64,000 nucleotides of DNA from an uncultured Paracoccaceae bacterium (GCA_947501025.1 CANMUM010000001.1:207600-271599), one strand, 5' to 3'. Positions 16,570-26,914 are shown, counted from the stretch's first letter. A program made the numbers and translations. Notes: generated by a model from the sequence alone, not told the origin.

Positions 16570-17241
16570 TTAGTTAGAAGTGATTGGTCGACCATTAATA
16601 TCTTGCAAAGGACGATTGTTGCCCATGTATATTGCTTCGTACGCTGCCAATGCCTCATCAGATATTTGGATCGGGTTTGCGAAGACAGTCCAAGTCACAA
16701 TTTCAGAACAAGGTGGAGTCGTCAAAGAGCCCATATAGCGGTAAATGGATTTGTCTTCGGGAATCAATTGGTTGATGTCGATAGCTGTGTCAAGCATAGC
16801 TTCGCCTTCATCTTGTGGAGCAATCTTCATTATTGTGTCCATAAGGGTATTGGTTCCATTACCTTCAATCATGATTCCAAGGACTGCAAGTTTTCCATCT
16901 TCTGCTTGTGCTACCATATGGGCGACCATTGGGAAACCTTTGCCATCAATCGTGTGCTCGGATGGAGAATGGAAATGGAACTGTACTAATTCAAAGTCTT
17001 TGTTTTCAATGGTTAAACTTCCCATTTCGTCGCCGTTGAATTGTATTGTGTGGCCGTTGTTTACGACGGTACCAAGCGTTTCTTCGTTGAAATTCATCTC
17101 AGGGAGTTGCGCGGTATCTTCAACTTTACCTGTAAGGTTGATTGGTGATTGCGCTTCGCCAACGGCACACGCTTCAAAATCAGTAGAAAGTTCACCCCAA
17201 TGCTCCGGGCCGTGATCACCTTCATAAGTGAAATCAGCCAT
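16570..17241 (-). CDS. alpha-carbonic anhydrase, leader region disrupted
   Basis: The catalytic domain is intact over 223 residues: zinc ligands His89 and His91 in QFHFHSPSEH and His108 in VAHMVAQ, plus SLTTPPCSE near the end. Cys25 and the PPCS cysteine are the pair that forms the disulfide in periplasmic members, so the family form is exported. Here the frame begins at ATG 17241, exactly at what should be the mature N-terminus (ADFTYEGDH after the Met). The signal-peptide codons lie upstream but are cut off by a stop codon and a 16-bp duplication. No good ribosome site precedes ATG 17241. Either a leaderless cytoplasmic enzyme is made or the gene is freshly inactivated. It reversibly hydrates CO2 to bicarbonate. 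Confidence 0.85.
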   Translation of the reverse strand: MADFTYEGDHGPEHWGELSTDFEACAVGEAQSPINLTGKVEDTAQLPEMNFNEETLGTVVNNGHTIQFNGDEMGSLTIENKDFELVQFHFHSPSEHTIDGKGFPMVAHMVAQAEDGKLAVLGIMIEGNGTNTLMDTIMKIAPQDEGEAMLDTAIDINQLIPEDKSIYRYMGSLTTPPCSEIVTWTVFANPIQISDEALAAYEAIYMGNNRPLQDINGRPITSN

Positions 17242-17254
17242 AAGTGAAATCAGC
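17223..17254 (-). repeat. 16-bp tandem duplication at the carbonic anhydrase N-terminus
   Basis: The 16 bases CATAAGTGAAATCAGC at 17223-17238 are repeated exactly at 17239-17254. The length is not a multiple of three, so the second copy shifts the signal-peptide frame against the mature frame. It also creates an ATG in front of the mature sequence. Confidence 0.95.
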
Positions 17255-17311
17255 CGCTATGCTGGCATTTGCTAGCACGATTGCGACAGAAGTAAGTAAA
17301 ATTTATTTCAT
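17242..17311 (-). pseudogene. orphaned signal-peptide coding remnant of the carbonic anhydrase
   Basis: From ATG 17311, with AGGA eight bases upstream, the frame reads Met-Lys, then TAA at 17303-17305, then ILLTSVAIVLANASIAADFT, a textbook signal peptide ending in a SIA-A cleavage site followed by the mature start. The third codon was probably AAA (Lys) changed to TAA by one substitution. The duplication then breaks the frame as well. Confidence 0.85.
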
Positions 17312-17653
17312 AGTAGTTCCTTTATTTATTCGTAATATTGTTGCTAATTATTAGCGATATGGCTGCTAACGCCAGAAATTATTAAGGTCAAGTTAAGAAA
17401 TTGTGATAAGCAAAGGCTGGCTAAAATTTTAGATTGATAGGCTGATTCATGAAATTAGATGAGGTTTTTTTGAGCTTGAATCTGATCATATTATGATTGC
17501 TGATATAATCTAGCAGTTCCAGTAAAATACGATTGAGATGAGCTCGCATGATGGGTGATCACGGGTTTGTGAGTTTTGTCTATGGTGGCAATATAATTAG
17601 TTTTATGGATTTAGTGTGTGAATGCCCTCTTGGGTACAACATATAGTATGATG
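17312..17653. other. AT-rich intergenic region without a recognisable gene
   Basis: Between the carbonic anhydrase leader and the dcw promoter I see no gene. A 32-codon frame at 17548 on the plus strand has no clear ribosome site and no recognisable product. Confidence 0.6.
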
Positions 17654-17682
17654 TTGAAATTGTGGTATATTTTCCCAATAAT
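17654..17682 (+). promoter_or_regulatory. promoter of the dcw cluster
   Basis: TTGAAA (17654-17659) and AATAAT (17677-17682) are spaced by 17 bp, each five of six to the sigma-70 consensus. Transcription would begin near 17689, giving a leader of about 240 bases before mraZ. Confidence 0.6.
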
Positions 17683-17707
17683 TCCCAAAAAAAGTTGTTG
17701 ATTCCCA
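17672..17707. promoter_or_regulatory. phased MraZ-type boxes over the dcw promoter
   Basis: TTCCCA occurs at 17672, 17682 and 17702 (TGGGAA on the other strand), at intervals of 10 and 20 bases, so the three sites lie on one face of the helix. MraZ of E. coli binds TGGGN direct repeats of about 10-bp period upstream of its own gene. The first two boxes here flank and overlap the -10 hexamer, which fits autorepression of the cluster. Binding is inferred. Confidence 0.6.
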
Positions 17708-17929
17708 ATTTTCACCATGCTATCCAGGCTTTACGGTGACGTGACGCACATAAAAATAATCGAACGGCAGGTTCATACAGGCAGCGCACTCCACCCATAA
17801 AAAGAATAGATCCCACGCAACCGAGCATTGCGCTAAAGGATGTTGAGTATAGGCGGATCGCTTGAGGATATCATGCGGTCCGTTTTTTAATTCTAGGCTG
17901 AAAGCTTGGATGAATTGAGGAGCAGAAAA

Positions 17930-18418
17930 GTGGCAGAGCTTTTCCAAGGCGAGGTACAAAATCGCATCGACACCAAAGGACGTGTGTCGGTGCCTGTTGC
18001 ATTTCGCCGTGTTCTTGAGCAAGGCGATCCTGAATTTTCTGCTGGTAAAAATGCGCGCATGTCTGTTTTGCATTGGCCGAAGAAAAAATGTCTTGAAGTC
18101 TATTCTGCAAACGGCATGGCCGAGCTTGCGCGTATGATTGAGCGCCATCCGCCGCGCTCTCCAATGCGTGAAGCCCTTTCGCGTATTGTGCTTGGTGGTT
18201 CTCAACCTTTGCAACTTGATGAAACAGGTCGTGTGGTGATCTCTGAAAAATTACGCATCGCAGGTGGCTTGGGTGAGGATGTCGTTTTTGTAGGTTCTAT
18301 GGGGAAATTTGAAATTTGGGATCAGGAAGCATTTGAAGAAGATACGGCTGCAAAACTTGCACAGCTAGAGGAGCTTGTTGATTTTGACGCGCCATTTGGT
18401 GTGGAGCCAAGCTTATGA
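17930..18418 (+). CDS. mraZ: transcriptional regulator MraZ
   Basis: 162-residue AbrB-fold DNA-binding protein with two SpoVT/AbrB-like halves ([18 protein letters not shown] near residue 5, [14 protein letters not shown] near residue 100) that represses the dcw cluster. The start is GTG 17930, with GAGGAG seven bases before; an ATG at 17906 adds eight residues and overlaps the ribosome site. The stop overlaps rsmH as ATGA. Boxes matching its expected target lie upstream. Confidence 0.93.
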   Translation: MAELFQGEVQNRIDTKGRVSVPVAFRRVLEQGDPEFSAGKNARMSVLHWPKKKCLEVYSANGMAELARMIERHPPRSPMREALSRIVLGGSQPLQLDETGRVVISEKLRIAGGLGEDVVFVGSMGKFEIWDQEAFEEDTAAKLAQLEELVDFDAPFGVEPSL

Positions 18419-19335
18419 TGGATGCGCCCCACAAGCCTGTGCTCATTGATGATATCATAAGACTTTCTGCGCCCGTTTCCGGCGTTTGGCTTGATGGTAC
18501 ATTTGGTGCAGGTGGGTATTCAAAAGCTATTCTTGAGGCTGGTGCATCAAAAATTATCGGCATTGATCGTGATCCTTTGGCCCATGAAATGGCGGCAAAT
18601 TGGTTGCCCGAATTTGGTGATCAAATTGATCTGCATTTGACGAGTTTTTCAAAGATGGATCATGTTGCCGATGCAGCTTCTCTTGATGGTGTTGTTCTCG
18701 ATATTGGTGTGTCATCAATGCAGCTTGATATTGCGAAGCGTGGATTTTCATTTATGCGTGATGGCCCACTTGATATGCGGATGAGCCAAGAGGGGCCAAC
18801 GGCTGCGGATTTATGCAATACACTTGATGAAGAAGAGCTTGCAAATATTCTTTACGTATATGGTGAAGAGCGGGCATCAAGGCGGATTGCGCGCAATATT
18901 GTAAAGGCGCGACCACTTTCTACAACTCTTGAGCTTGCAAAAATTTGTGAGAGCAGTTTGCCGCGCAAAAAACCACATGATCCGCATCCTGCAACGCGGA
19001 GCTTCCAAGCTTTGCGCATTGCCGTGAACGCTGAGCTTGATGAGTTAAAGGCCGCGCTTAAGGCGTCGGTTGACCTTTTGAAGCCGGGTGGTTTGCTTGT
19101 CATTGTGAGCTTTCATTCCCTTGAAGATCGTATCGTAAAGCAGTTCTTTGTTGAGGAAAGCGGTAAAGGCGGAAGCGTAAACCGCTATTCGCCAATGCCC
19201 ACAGATACGGTTGATGCGCGCCTTAAAATTATGACCAAAAAGCCTGTTACGGCAAGCGATGATGAGGTTCAATCGAATGCCCGAGCGCGTTCGGCCAAGC
19301 TTCGCATTGCGCGGAAAGTTGGGGCGGTGTCATGA
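18415..19335 (+). CDS. rsmH: 16S rRNA m4C1402 methyltransferase
   Basis: 306-residue SAM-dependent enzyme (MraW) that N4-methylates C1402 in the decoding centre of 16S r[15 protein letters not shown], the SAM site [20 protein letters not shown]-like [20 protein letters not shown] and [15 protein letters not shown] are all present. Overlapping ATGA junctions on both sides indicate coupling to mraZ and ftsL. Confidence 0.96.
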   Translation: MMDAPHKPVLIDDIIRLSAPVSGVWLDGTFGAGGYSKAILEAGASKIIGIDRDPLAHEMAANWLPEFGDQIDLHLTSFSKMDHVADAASLDGVVLDIGVSSMQLDIAKRGFSFMRDGPLDMRMSQEGPTAADLCNTLDEEELANILYVYGEERASRRIARNIVKARPLSTTLELAKICESSLPRKKPHDPHPATRSFQALRIAVNAELDELKAALKASVDLLKPGGLLVIVSFHSLEDRIVKQFFVEESGKGGSVNRYSPMPTDTVDARLKIMTKKPVTASDDEVQSNARARSAKLRIARKVGAVS

Positions 19336-19712
19336 AGCGTTGGATGTATATCATTGGCGTCATCATTTGTGCTGTTTTGGCCTATTGGGCTTATTCGATT
19401 TCATCTGAGACAAGGGCTGCGTCAATTGAATTGCGTGCTTTGAAATCTGAAATCCGTAAAGAACATGAGCGGATATCGGTCTTGCGCTCTGAATGGGCAT
19501 ATCTCAACCGCCCAGAGCGGCTTCGCCATCTTGTCGAGTTAAATTTTGATGAGCTTGGCCTTGTCCAAATCACAGAGCAAAATTATAGCGAGACATCTGT
19601 GGTTCCGTTCGCAAGCCAAGAGGATCTTGATGAACTGCCTGAAATCGATCATTCAGCTCTTGAACAAATACTCGCAGAAATAGAAACCGCGCCATCAGAG
19701 GGAACACAATGA
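19332..19712 (+). CDS. ftsL: cell division protein FtsL
   Basis: 126-residue bitopic divisome protein that joins FtsQ and FtsB and helps activate FtsWI. One N-terminal transmembrane helix (residues 5-22), then a periplasmic coiled coil ([23 protein letters not shown]), then the [12 protein letters not shown] motif common to FtsL. It sits between rsmH and ftsI with ATGA overlaps, which fixes the identity despite low sequence conservation. Confidence 0.9.
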   Translation: MKRWMYIIGVIICAVLAYWAYSISSETRAASIELRALKSEIRKEHERISVLRSEWAYLNRPERLRHLVELNFDELGLVQITEQNYSETSVVPFASQEDLDELPEIDHSALEQILAEIETAPSEGTQ

Positions 19713-21502
19713 CATATTCAACACGTCCTTCCGTACCTTTGCTCGGCATATTTGGTGATCGTCTTCGCGGTAAAAAAACCGAAGATATTCACGCCCATGA
19801 CCGCGCTATGATTGCACGTGCAAATGCACAAGCCGAACATAATTCGGCTAAAAACAGACTGCGTATTGCTATGGTTTTGAGTACAGCGGTTTATGTAGCC
19901 ATTGGCTTAAAAATGGCGGCTCTTGCGATGAGCGCGCCAATCGAAAATATAAACACATATACACCCGTTAAAATTAATGGTGATCGCGCGGATATTGTTG
20001 ATCGTAACGGCGAGATTTTGGCTACGAATTTGCCAGGTTATTCACTTTATGTGCAGCCGCATGAAATGGTAGATCCAAAAGCCGCAGCGCAAAAGCTTTC
20101 TCAAATTTTTCCAGATATGAGCGAAGAAAAGCTTTATGAGTGGTTCACACGTGAAGGCTCTAAATTCCGCTGGCTCAAGGATCAAATATCGCCAGAACAA
20201 AAGCAAGCCGTATTTAATCTTGGTGAGCCAGGCTTACAATTTGGCAAACGTGAATTGCGTCTTTATCCGAATGGGCCAATTGCAAGCCATATTTTGGGCG
20301 GCGTGAGCTTTGGTGAAAAAGGCGTGAATGCCGCTGAAATTAAGGGGCAGGCGGGGATTGAATTTGCTTCCAATGATTTCTTGTCCAATCCCAAAAATGC
20401 ACATCGCGAACTCAAATTGTCAATTGATGTTGCCGTTCAAGACGCGCTTGAAAATGTGCTGTATAAGGGCATGAAGGCGAATTTTGCCAAGGGTGCATCA
20501 GCTGTGTTGATGGAATCGGATACGGGTCGCATAATTGCGATGACCTCGCTGCCAGATTTTGATCCCAATTTGCGACCAAAAGGTGTGATTCAAGGCAATG
20601 ATCCCAGTTTGGATTCTCGTTTTGATAAAGCGGCTCTGGGCACATATGAGCTTGGTTCTACTTTCAAAGTTTTCACAGCGGCACAAGCCCTTGAAAACGG
20701 CGTAGCAAACCCAAGCACAATGCTCAAAGCAGGTAGGAGCGTTCAGCAAAATGGCTACACGATTAAGGATTTCCATTTCTATGGTGAGCAATTGAGCTTG
20801 ACAGATATTATCGTCAAAAGCTCGAATGTGGGGACGGCAAGGCTTGCGCGTGCTATGGGGCCAGAAGTGCAGAAAAAATTTCTTGGTGAGCTTGGATTCT
20901 TAGAGCCAACCAGTTTAGAGCTAGCAGAAGCGCGCCGTGGGCAGCCTCTTTACCCACAAAGATGGACGAATTTATCTGCTATGACGATTTCATATGGGCA
21001 TGGCTTGGCGGCAACACCGCTCCATTTGGCGACAGGCTACGCAACTATGGTCAATGGTGGCTTTAAGGTGAACCCAACATTATTCCAAGATATACCTGAT
21101 GATCTGACACGTTCGCGGATTATTTCTGCCAAAACGTCCATGCAAATCCGCGATATGTTACGCCAAGTTGTGACGCGTGGAACGGCATCATTTGCCAAGA
21201 CCAAGGGTTATGATATCGGCGGCAAAACGGGTACGGCAGAAAAGCTTAACCCGAATGGTGGATATTACGTTAATAAAAACATCAATACATTTGCTTCGGC
21301 TTTCCCAATGTCTGATCCAAAATATGTGCTGGTTGTTGTGCTTGATGAGCCAAATACGCCAGATCCCAAAAAGCGTACAGCAGGTTGGACGGTTGTTCCT
21401 GTGGCCAAAGATATTGTGGAGCGTGTTGCACCACTTCTTAATATTCGCCCTGTATACACACCTGATCTTCCAATGGTAGCAAAGGTGATGAATGATGGTT
21501 GA
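19709..21502 (+). CDS. ftsI: peptidoglycan transpeptidase FtsI (PBP3)
   Basis: 597-residue septal class B penicillin-binding protein that crosslinks peptidoglycan at the division site together with FtsW. Transmembrane helix about residues 50-72, dimerisation domain, then the transpeptidase domain with Ser317-Thr-Phe-Lys320 (SxxK, catalytic Ser317), SSN in VKSSNVGTA, and KTGT in GGKTGTAEK. Confidence 0.96.
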   Translation: MTYSTRPSVPLLGIFGDRLRGKKTEDIHAHDRAMIARANAQAEHNSAKNRLRIAMVLSTAVYVAIGLKMAALAMSAPIENINTYTPVKINGDRADIVDRNGEILATNLPGYSLYVQPHEMVDPKAAAQKLSQIFPDMSEEKLYEWFTREGSKFRWLKDQISPEQKQAVFNLGEPGLQFGKRELRLYPNGPIASHILGGVSFGEKGVNAAEIKGQAGIEFASNDFLSNPKNAHRELKLSIDVAVQDALENVLYKGMKANFAKGASAVLMESDTGRIIAMTSLPDFDPNLRPKGVIQGNDPSLDSRFDKAALGTYELGSTFKVFTAAQALENGVANPSTMLKAGRSVQQNGYTIKDFHFYGEQLSLTDIIVKSSNVGTARLARAMGPEVQKKFLGELGFLEPTSLELAEARRGQPLYPQRWTNLSAMTISYGHGLAATPLHLATGYATMVNGGFKVNPTLFQDIPDDLTRSRIISAKTSMQIRDMLRQVVTRGTASFAKTKGYDIGGKTGTAEKLNPNGGYYVNKNINTFASAFPMSDPKYVLVVVLDEPNTPDPKKRTAGWTVVPVAKDIVERVAPLLNIRPVYTPDLPMVAKVMNDG

Positions 21503-22994
21503 TGCCCGCGTACAAAGCCCTAAAGAAATTGCAGAACGGTTTGGGTTGAGAATACTCGGAGCAGGCGCGCAAACGCCGTGCCTTGGTATGGTTGTTGATT
21601 CACGACAAGCGGCAAATGGTATCATTTTTGCAGCAATGCCGGGTGTGAATGCGCATGGTGCAGAATTTGTTGATCAAGCTGTGAAGCGTGGTAGCAAAGT
21701 CGTTCTGACCGATGCGATTGGAGCATCCATCATACTGGCGAAATTTCCAGAACTCTGCGTTCTTCAAGCTGAAAATGCCCGCCTCGCTTTGGCGCAAATC
21801 GCTCAAGCTTTCTATCCGGAAACCCCGCAGCGCATTGTTGCGGTTACAGGTACAAATGGCAAAACATCTACCGCAAGCTTTGTGCGTCAAATTTGGCAAG
21901 GGCTTGAGTTTTGTGCCGTCAATTTTGGTACTGCGGGTGTAGAAGGGGATGTCGAAGCCGCGAGTAAGCTCACAACTCCTGACCCGATCACACTTCATGA
22001 ATTGCTGGCATCGTTATCAACTCAACAAGTCACCCATGCTGCGATGGAAGCATCCTCTCATGGGCTTGATCAATACCGATTGGATGGGGTGAAGCTCTCT
22101 GTTGCTGGTTATACAAATCTCTCGCGTGATCATCTAGATTATCATAAAACATTCGGCGATTATTTTGCGGCAAAAGCAACCTTATTTGATCGGGTACTGC
22201 CAAATTCAGGGATTGCGGTGATTAATATCGATGATCCATTTGGTGAAACCATGCGCTTGGTTGCCGAAGGGCGCGGTCAGAAGGTCATCACAACAGGTCG
22301 CAATAAAACTGCCATGCTGCGTCTTGAAGATCAGCGTTTCCGTGAGGATGGGCAAGATATCAAGGTGAATTGGAATGGTGTGAGCTATATGGCGCGCCTT
22401 AAGCTCGTTGGCGATTTTCAAGCTGAAAACCTGCTCGTTGCAATTGGGATGGTGCTTGCTGAAGAAGAGGTTGCAGCTGGCGATGTATTTAATGTCTTGC
22501 CAAAGCTTCAATCGGTTCGAGGTCGGATGCAGCTTGCTGCAACGCGCGAAAATGGTGCGGCCGTTTTTGTTGATTATGCCCACACGCCAGATGCATTAAG
22601 AACAGCTATAAAAGCCATTCGCCCTCATGTGATGGGCAAATTGATTACGGTGTTTGGTGCTGGTGGTGATCGTGATAAAGGCAAGCGTCCATTGATGGGG
22701 CAGGTTGCCATCGAGCTTGCTGATGTGGTGTTCGTCACAGATGATAATCCGCGTTCAGAAGATCCTGCAACCATTCGATCAGAGATTATGGCCGCCGCAA
22801 AAGGTGCCACAGAAATTGGTGATCGTGCGGAGGCCATTTTGCGCGCAGTTGATGCAGCTGGGCAAGGTGATGTTGTGTTGATTGCCGGAAAAGGTCATGA
22901 AACTGGACAGATTGTCGGAGATCATGTTTTGCCATTTGATGATGTTGAGCAAGCCAGTCTCTCGGTTGCCGTTCTTGAGGGGCGCGAGATATGA
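21492..22994 (+). CDS. murE: UDP-MurNAc-tripeptide synthetase (meso-diaminopimelate adding)
   Basis: 500-residue Mur ligase that adds the third stem residue to UDP-MurNAc-Ala-Glu. The ATP loop GTNGKTSTAS and the substrate motif DNPRSEDP are visible; DNPR is the form seen in meso-diaminopimelate-adding enzymes, so a Gram-negative-type wall is expected. It overlaps ftsI by 11 bases and murF by ATGA. ATG 21492 or 21495 could start it. Confidence 0.95.
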   Translation: MMVDARVQSPKEIAERFGLRILGAGAQTPCLGMVVDSRQAANGIIFAAMPGVNAHGAEFVDQAVKRGSKVVLTDAIGASIILAKFPELCVLQAENARLALAQIAQAFYPETPQRIVAVTGTNGKTSTASFVRQIWQGLEFCAVNFGTAGVEGDVEAASKLTTPDPITLHELLASLSTQQVTHAAMEASSHGLDQYRLDGVKLSVAGYTNLSRDHLDYHKTFGDYFAAKATLFDRVLPNSGIAVINIDDPFGETMRLVAEGRGQKVITTGRNKTAMLRLEDQRFREDGQDIKVNWNGVSYMARLKLVGDFQAENLLVAIGMVLAEEEVAAGDVFNVLPKLQSVRGRMQLAATRENGAAVFVDYAHTPDALRTAIKAIRPHVMGKLITVFGAGGDRDKGKRPLMGQVAIELADVVFVTDDNPRSEDPATIRSEIMAAAKGATEIGDRAEAILRAVDAAGQGDVVLIAGKGHETGQIVGDHVLPFDDVEQASLSVAVLEGREI

Positions 22995-24361
22995 GTTTAT
23001 GGACAAGTGAAGAAATCGCTTTAGCGACAGGCGGGACGGCGCAAGGTGATTGGTCTGTAAATGGAATTTCGATCGATAGCCGAGACATCACCAAAGGTGA
23101 TCTTTTTGTCGCGCTTAAGGCAGCACGTGACGGGCATGAATTTGTTAAAATGGCTATTGAGGCAGGTGCGAATGCCGCGCTTGTATCCCATATTCCAGAA
23201 GGTTGCGAAAACGCGCCGCTCATTATTGTGGAAGATGTCGAAGCCGCTCTTGCCGATTTGGGACAAGCGCGCCGAGCCGCATCAAATGCAAAAATCATTG
23301 CGGTCACAGGATCGGCGGGAAAGACATCAACCAAAGAAATGTTGCGCCATGTGCTCAAAAATTTTGGCAAGGCACATGCTTCCGAAAAAAGCTTTAACAA
23401 TCATTGGGGTGTGCCATTGACCTTGGCGCGTATGCCCAAGGACGCTGAATTTGGCGTCTTCGAAATTGGTATGAATGCACCCGGTGAAATTGCGCCACTT
23501 GTTGCGCAGGTTCGTCCTGACATTGCCATCATTACCAATGTCGCGCCCGTGCATCTTGCGGGTTTCCAAGATGAGATGGGCATTGCGCGTGAAAAGGCCG
23601 CTATTTTTTCGGCTCTTAGCGATGAGGGCACGGGGCTTGTCTTTGCAGATATGGATTATGTGGATTTTATCCGCTCTACCACAGATCACCCACTTCAAAC
23701 ATTTGGCGCAAATGGAGATTACAAACAGAACTCCATTCACATTGCTCCCGACCATACAGATAGTGAAATATTGATCGGTGAAGATATATTGTCGATGCGT
23801 ATTAATGTGGCAGGCGCGCACCATGCAAATAACGGCCTAGCTGTAATGGCGGTGATGGATGCGCTTGGTCTTGATCTTGAAAAATCCATCGCGGCTATGG
23901 CGAATTGGCTCCCGCCTTCGGGTCGCGGTGAGCGTTTTGAGATCACAATTGATGGTAAAAAAATCACCATTGTTGATGAAAGCTATAATGCGAACCCGCT
24001 CTCAATGCGTGCAGCGCTTAGAAGTTTTATTGGAAGTGATGCCAAAGATAAATATGCAGTTCTCGGTGAAATGAGCGAGCTTGGTGACGGTTCCAAAGGT
24101 TTTCATGAAGATATCGCAAATTGGAATGAGCTTGAGGGATTGGCGGGCATTGCGACTATTGGCGGTGAGATGAAAGCTCTCGATAAAAAACTAAGTGCTA
24201 CCCAAAAACTCGGGCATTTTGAGAGCCATTCGGATCTTCTCGAAATGCTCAAAAACACTTTGCAAAATGGCGATCATCTTCTTTTGAAAGCTTCAAATGG
24301 GATTGGTCTTGGCAAAACCGTTGACGCGCTTCGAAAATTGGGGCAAAGCAAGCCCAAATAA
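22991..24361 (+). CDS. murF: UDP-MurNAc-pentapeptide synthetase
   Basis: 456-residue Mur ligase that adds D-Ala-D-Ala to the tripeptide. Marks are the ATP loop [39 protein letters not shown], and [15 protein letters not shown] in the C-terminal domain. It begins at the ATGA overlap with murE and ends 22 bases before mraY. Confidence 0.95.
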   Translation: MSLWTSEEIALATGGTAQGDWSVNGISIDSRDITKGDLFVALKAARDGHEFVKMAIEAGANAALVSHIPEGCENAPLIIVEDVEAALADLGQARRAASNAKIIAVTGSAGKTSTKEMLRHVLKNFGKAHASEKSFNNHWGVPLTLARMPKDAEFGVFEIGMNAPGEIAPLVAQVRPDIAIITNVAPVHLAGFQDEMGIAREKAAIFSALSDEGTGLVFADMDYVDFIRSTTDHPLQTFGANGDYKQNSIHIAPDHTDSEILIGEDILSMRINVAGAHHANNGLAVMAVMDALGLDLEKSIAAMANWLPPSGRGERFEITIDGKKITIVDESYNANPLSMRAALRSFIGSDAKDKYAVLGEMSELGDGSKGFHEDIANWNELEGLAGIATIGGEMKALDKKLSATQKLGHFESHSDLLEMLKNTLQNGDHLLLKASNGIGLGKTVDALRKLGQSKPK

Positions 24362-24383
24362 TCCATTCCTTAACGAGGTATTA

Positions 24384-25469
24384 ATGCTTTCTTTATTAAC
24401 AGAACTTTCCGATGGCGGCGACTTTTTCAATCTCTTCCGTTATATCACTTTCCGCTCAGGCGGCGCTTTTTTTACAGCGCTATTCTTATCTTTTGCCTTT
24501 GGTAGGCCATTAATCAACAGATTAAAGCTTCTGCAAAAACGTGGGCAACCCATCCGCGATGATGGCCCTGAAAGTCATATATTGGCAAAAGCAGGCACGC
24601 CAACAATGGGCGGAGTTCTGATTTTTTCGACAACCCTCATTGGGGCGCTCCTATGGGCAAAGCCAAGCAATGGCTATGTGTGGATGGTGTTGTTTTGCAT
24701 GACCTCATATTTCTGCATCGGTTTTGCCGATGATTATGCAAAAATTACGGCGCATTCTACAAAAGGGCTATCCGCTCGCATACGTATGCTGCTAGGCTTA
24801 TTGATTGGTGTAATTGCAGGTGTCTGGACGATGTGGCTGCAAGGTGATGGGCTGGGTGGCTATCTCGCATTCCCTTTTGTCAAAGATTATATGCTCAATC
24901 TCTCTATATTTTACATTCCATTTGCGATTATCGTGATCGTTGGTGCTGCAAACTCGGTGAACTTCACAGATGGCCTTGATGGGCTTGCGATTATGCCAGT
25001 TATGATTGCGGCTGCAAGTTTTGCACTTATTGGCTATCTTGTTGGTAGCTTTAAATATGCAGAATATCTCGGCGTTCATTATGTGAACGGCACTGGCGAA
25101 TTGGCTGTTATTGCGGCTGCATTGATTGGTGCGGGCCTTGGGTTTTTGTGGTATAATGCGCCACCCGCCGCGGTGTTTATGGGCGATACGGGCTCGCTTG
25201 CTCTTGGGGGCACATTGGGTGCGATGGCGCTGGCCACCAAGCATGAAATCGTATTGTCGATCATCGGCGGGTTGTTCGTGGTGGAAACGCTTTCGGTAAT
25301 CATTCAAGTCGCTTACTTCAAGCGCACAGGCAAGCGCATTTTCCTTATGGCACCTATTCACCATCATTTTGAGAAAAAAGGATGGGGCGAAAGTCAGATC
25401 GTTATCCGTTTCTGGATCATTTCCCTTATCCTTGCACTCATCGGTCTTGCGACATTGAAGGTTAGATAA
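24384..25469 (+). CDS. mraY: phospho-MurNAc-pentapeptide translocase
   Basis: 361-residue ten-helix inner-membrane enzyme that transfers phospho-MurNAc-pentapeptide to undecaprenyl phosphate, giving lipid I. The conserved stretches are [11 protein letters not shown], the cytoplasmic aspartates in [30 protein letters not shown] and [13 protein letters not shown]. The start is ATG 24384 with GAGG before it; a longer frame begins inside murF. The stop overlaps murD as TAATG. Confidence 0.96.
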   Translation: MLSLLTELSDGGDFFNLFRYITFRSGGAFFTALFLSFAFGRPLINRLKLLQKRGQPIRDDGPESHILAKAGTPTMGGVLIFSTTLIGALLWAKPSNGYVWMVLFCMTSYFCIGFADDYAKITAHSTKGLSARIRMLLGLLIGVIAGVWTMWLQGDGLGGYLAFPFVKDYMLNLSIFYIPFAIIVIVGAANSVNFTDGLDGLAIMPVMIAAASFALIGYLVGSFKYAEYLGVHYVNGTGELAVIAAALIGAGLGFLWYNAPPAAVFMGDTGSLALGGTLGAMALATKHEIVLSIIGGLFVVETLSVIIQVAYFKRTGKRIFLMAPIHHHFEKKGWGESQIVIRFWIISLILALIGLATLKVR

Positions 25470-26860
25470 TGCTACCCATATACCATCTCCGTGACCAAAG
25501 CATTGCTATTTTCGGGCTTGGACGATCGGGGATGGCGACTGCGCGTGCTGCTGCTAAAGGTGGTGCTCGCGTTATCGTTTATGATGGCAATGAGGCCTCG
25601 GTTGAATTGGCCGTATCGGAAGGGTTTGAATATCGTGATCTTGCGAAAGACGGCTCCTGGGAGGGGGTTGATCAGCTTATCGTATCCCCGGGTATCCCTC
25701 ATCTCTATCCAGAAAGTCACCCGATTATTGCCAAGGCCATTGATAAAGCAGTTGCGGTTGATAATGATATATCCCTGTTTTTCAAAGAGCTATCTGAGAG
25801 CTATATTTCGATGGAAAACCCGCCGCGTGTCATAGCGATTACGGGTTCGAACGGCAAATCGACGACAACGGCTCTTGCATATCATTGTCTGAATGAACTC
25901 GGTCTGCGCGTTCAAATGGGCGGCAATATTGGCCGTGGTGTCTTTGATCTTGATCCACCAAAAGCCAATGAAATCTACGTGATTGAACTTTCGTCATATC
26001 AAACAGAGCTGGCATTGCAGCTCTCACCTGATATCGCGATTTTTACAAATATTTCACCAGATCATCTTGATCGACATGGTGGAATGGGTGGTTATTTCGC
26101 AGCAAAATCACGTTTATTTACACAATCTTTGCCCCGTGCGATTATTGGCATTGAAGAAACCGAGGGTCGCTTTTTAGAAGCGCAGCTTCGTGCGATGGGT
26201 GCGCGTGTTCAAGCCGTTTCAATTGGGGTAAAGCCTGTCGGTAGAACCCATTTTTATCACGTGAAAAAAGGCCAGCTCGCGGAATGGAATAAAGGTCGTC
26301 AAGCGGCCAGTGTTGATCTGCGCAATTTTTCAAGCTTGCCAGGTGCGCATAATTGGCAAAATGCGGCTTGTGTATTTGCAACCCTTCGTTCGCTTAATTT
26401 GGCTCCTAAGGCCATTGAGGCGGCCATGGCGAGTTTCCCTGGTCTTGCGCATCGTTGTCAAATTGTCGGTGAGATTGATGGCATTAAAATCGTCAATGAT
26501 AGCAAGGCCACAAACGCAGATGCAGCTTGGCAATCATTGAGTGCATTCAATAATATTCATTGGATTGCAGGTGGAGTCCCCAAAGAGGGCGGTATTGCGC
26601 CTTTAAAACCTCTCTTTGATCGCATTGCAAAATCTTATCTCATTGGAGAAGCTGCTGTTGAATTTGGCGCGACCTTGCTTGATCATCCTCATGAAATTTC
26701 GGGTGATTTAGAAACGGCGCTCAAATCCATAAAATCGCAAGCCAAATCGGGTGATGTTGTGCTTTTGGCACCTGCCTGCGCGAGTTTCGATCAGTACCCA
26801 AATTTCGAGAAACGTGGCGATGCATATATTTCTCTGGCCAAATCAGTTTTTGGTGTGTAA
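25469..26860 (+). CDS. murD: UDP-MurNAc-Ala D-glutamate ligase
   Basis: 463-residue Mur ligase adding D-Glu to UDP-MurNAc-L-Ala. The N-terminal IFGLGRSGMATARAA binds the uridine moiety; the ATP loop is GSNGKSTTTAL; NISPDHLDRHGGM, VNDSKATN and LLAPACASFDQY are typical of MurD. Confidence 0.95.
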   Translation: MLPIYHLRDQSIAIFGLGRSGMATARAAAKGGARVIVYDGNEASVELAVSEGFEYRDLAKDGSWEGVDQLIVSPGIPHLYPESHPIIAKAIDKAVAVDNDISLFFKELSESYISMENPPRVIAITGSNGKSTTTALAYHCLNELGLRVQMGGNIGRGVFDLDPPKANEIYVIELSSYQTELALQLSPDIAIFTNISPDHLDRHGGMGGYFAAKSRLFTQSLPRAIIGIEETEGRFLEAQLRAMGARVQAVSIGVKPVGRTHFYHVKKGQLAEWNKGRQAASVDLRNFSSLPGAHNWQNAACVFATLRSLNLAPKAIEAAMASFPGLAHRCQIVGEIDGIKIVNDSKATNADAAWQSLSAFNNIHWIAGGVPKEGGIAPLKPLFDRIAKSYLIGEAAVEFGATLLDHPHEISGDLETALKSIKSQAKSGDVVLLAPACASFDQYPNFEKRGDAYISLAKSVFGV

Positions 26861-26914
26861 ACTGTCCTGATAATAAGGCCAAAAAGGCCAAAGCAGTAGA
26901 GTACAGGCGTTAAA

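Noticed and set aside
17548..17646. 32-codon plus-strand frame in the gap before the dcw promoter
   Set aside because: No convincing ribosome site, no hydrophobic or recognisable motif; chance length.
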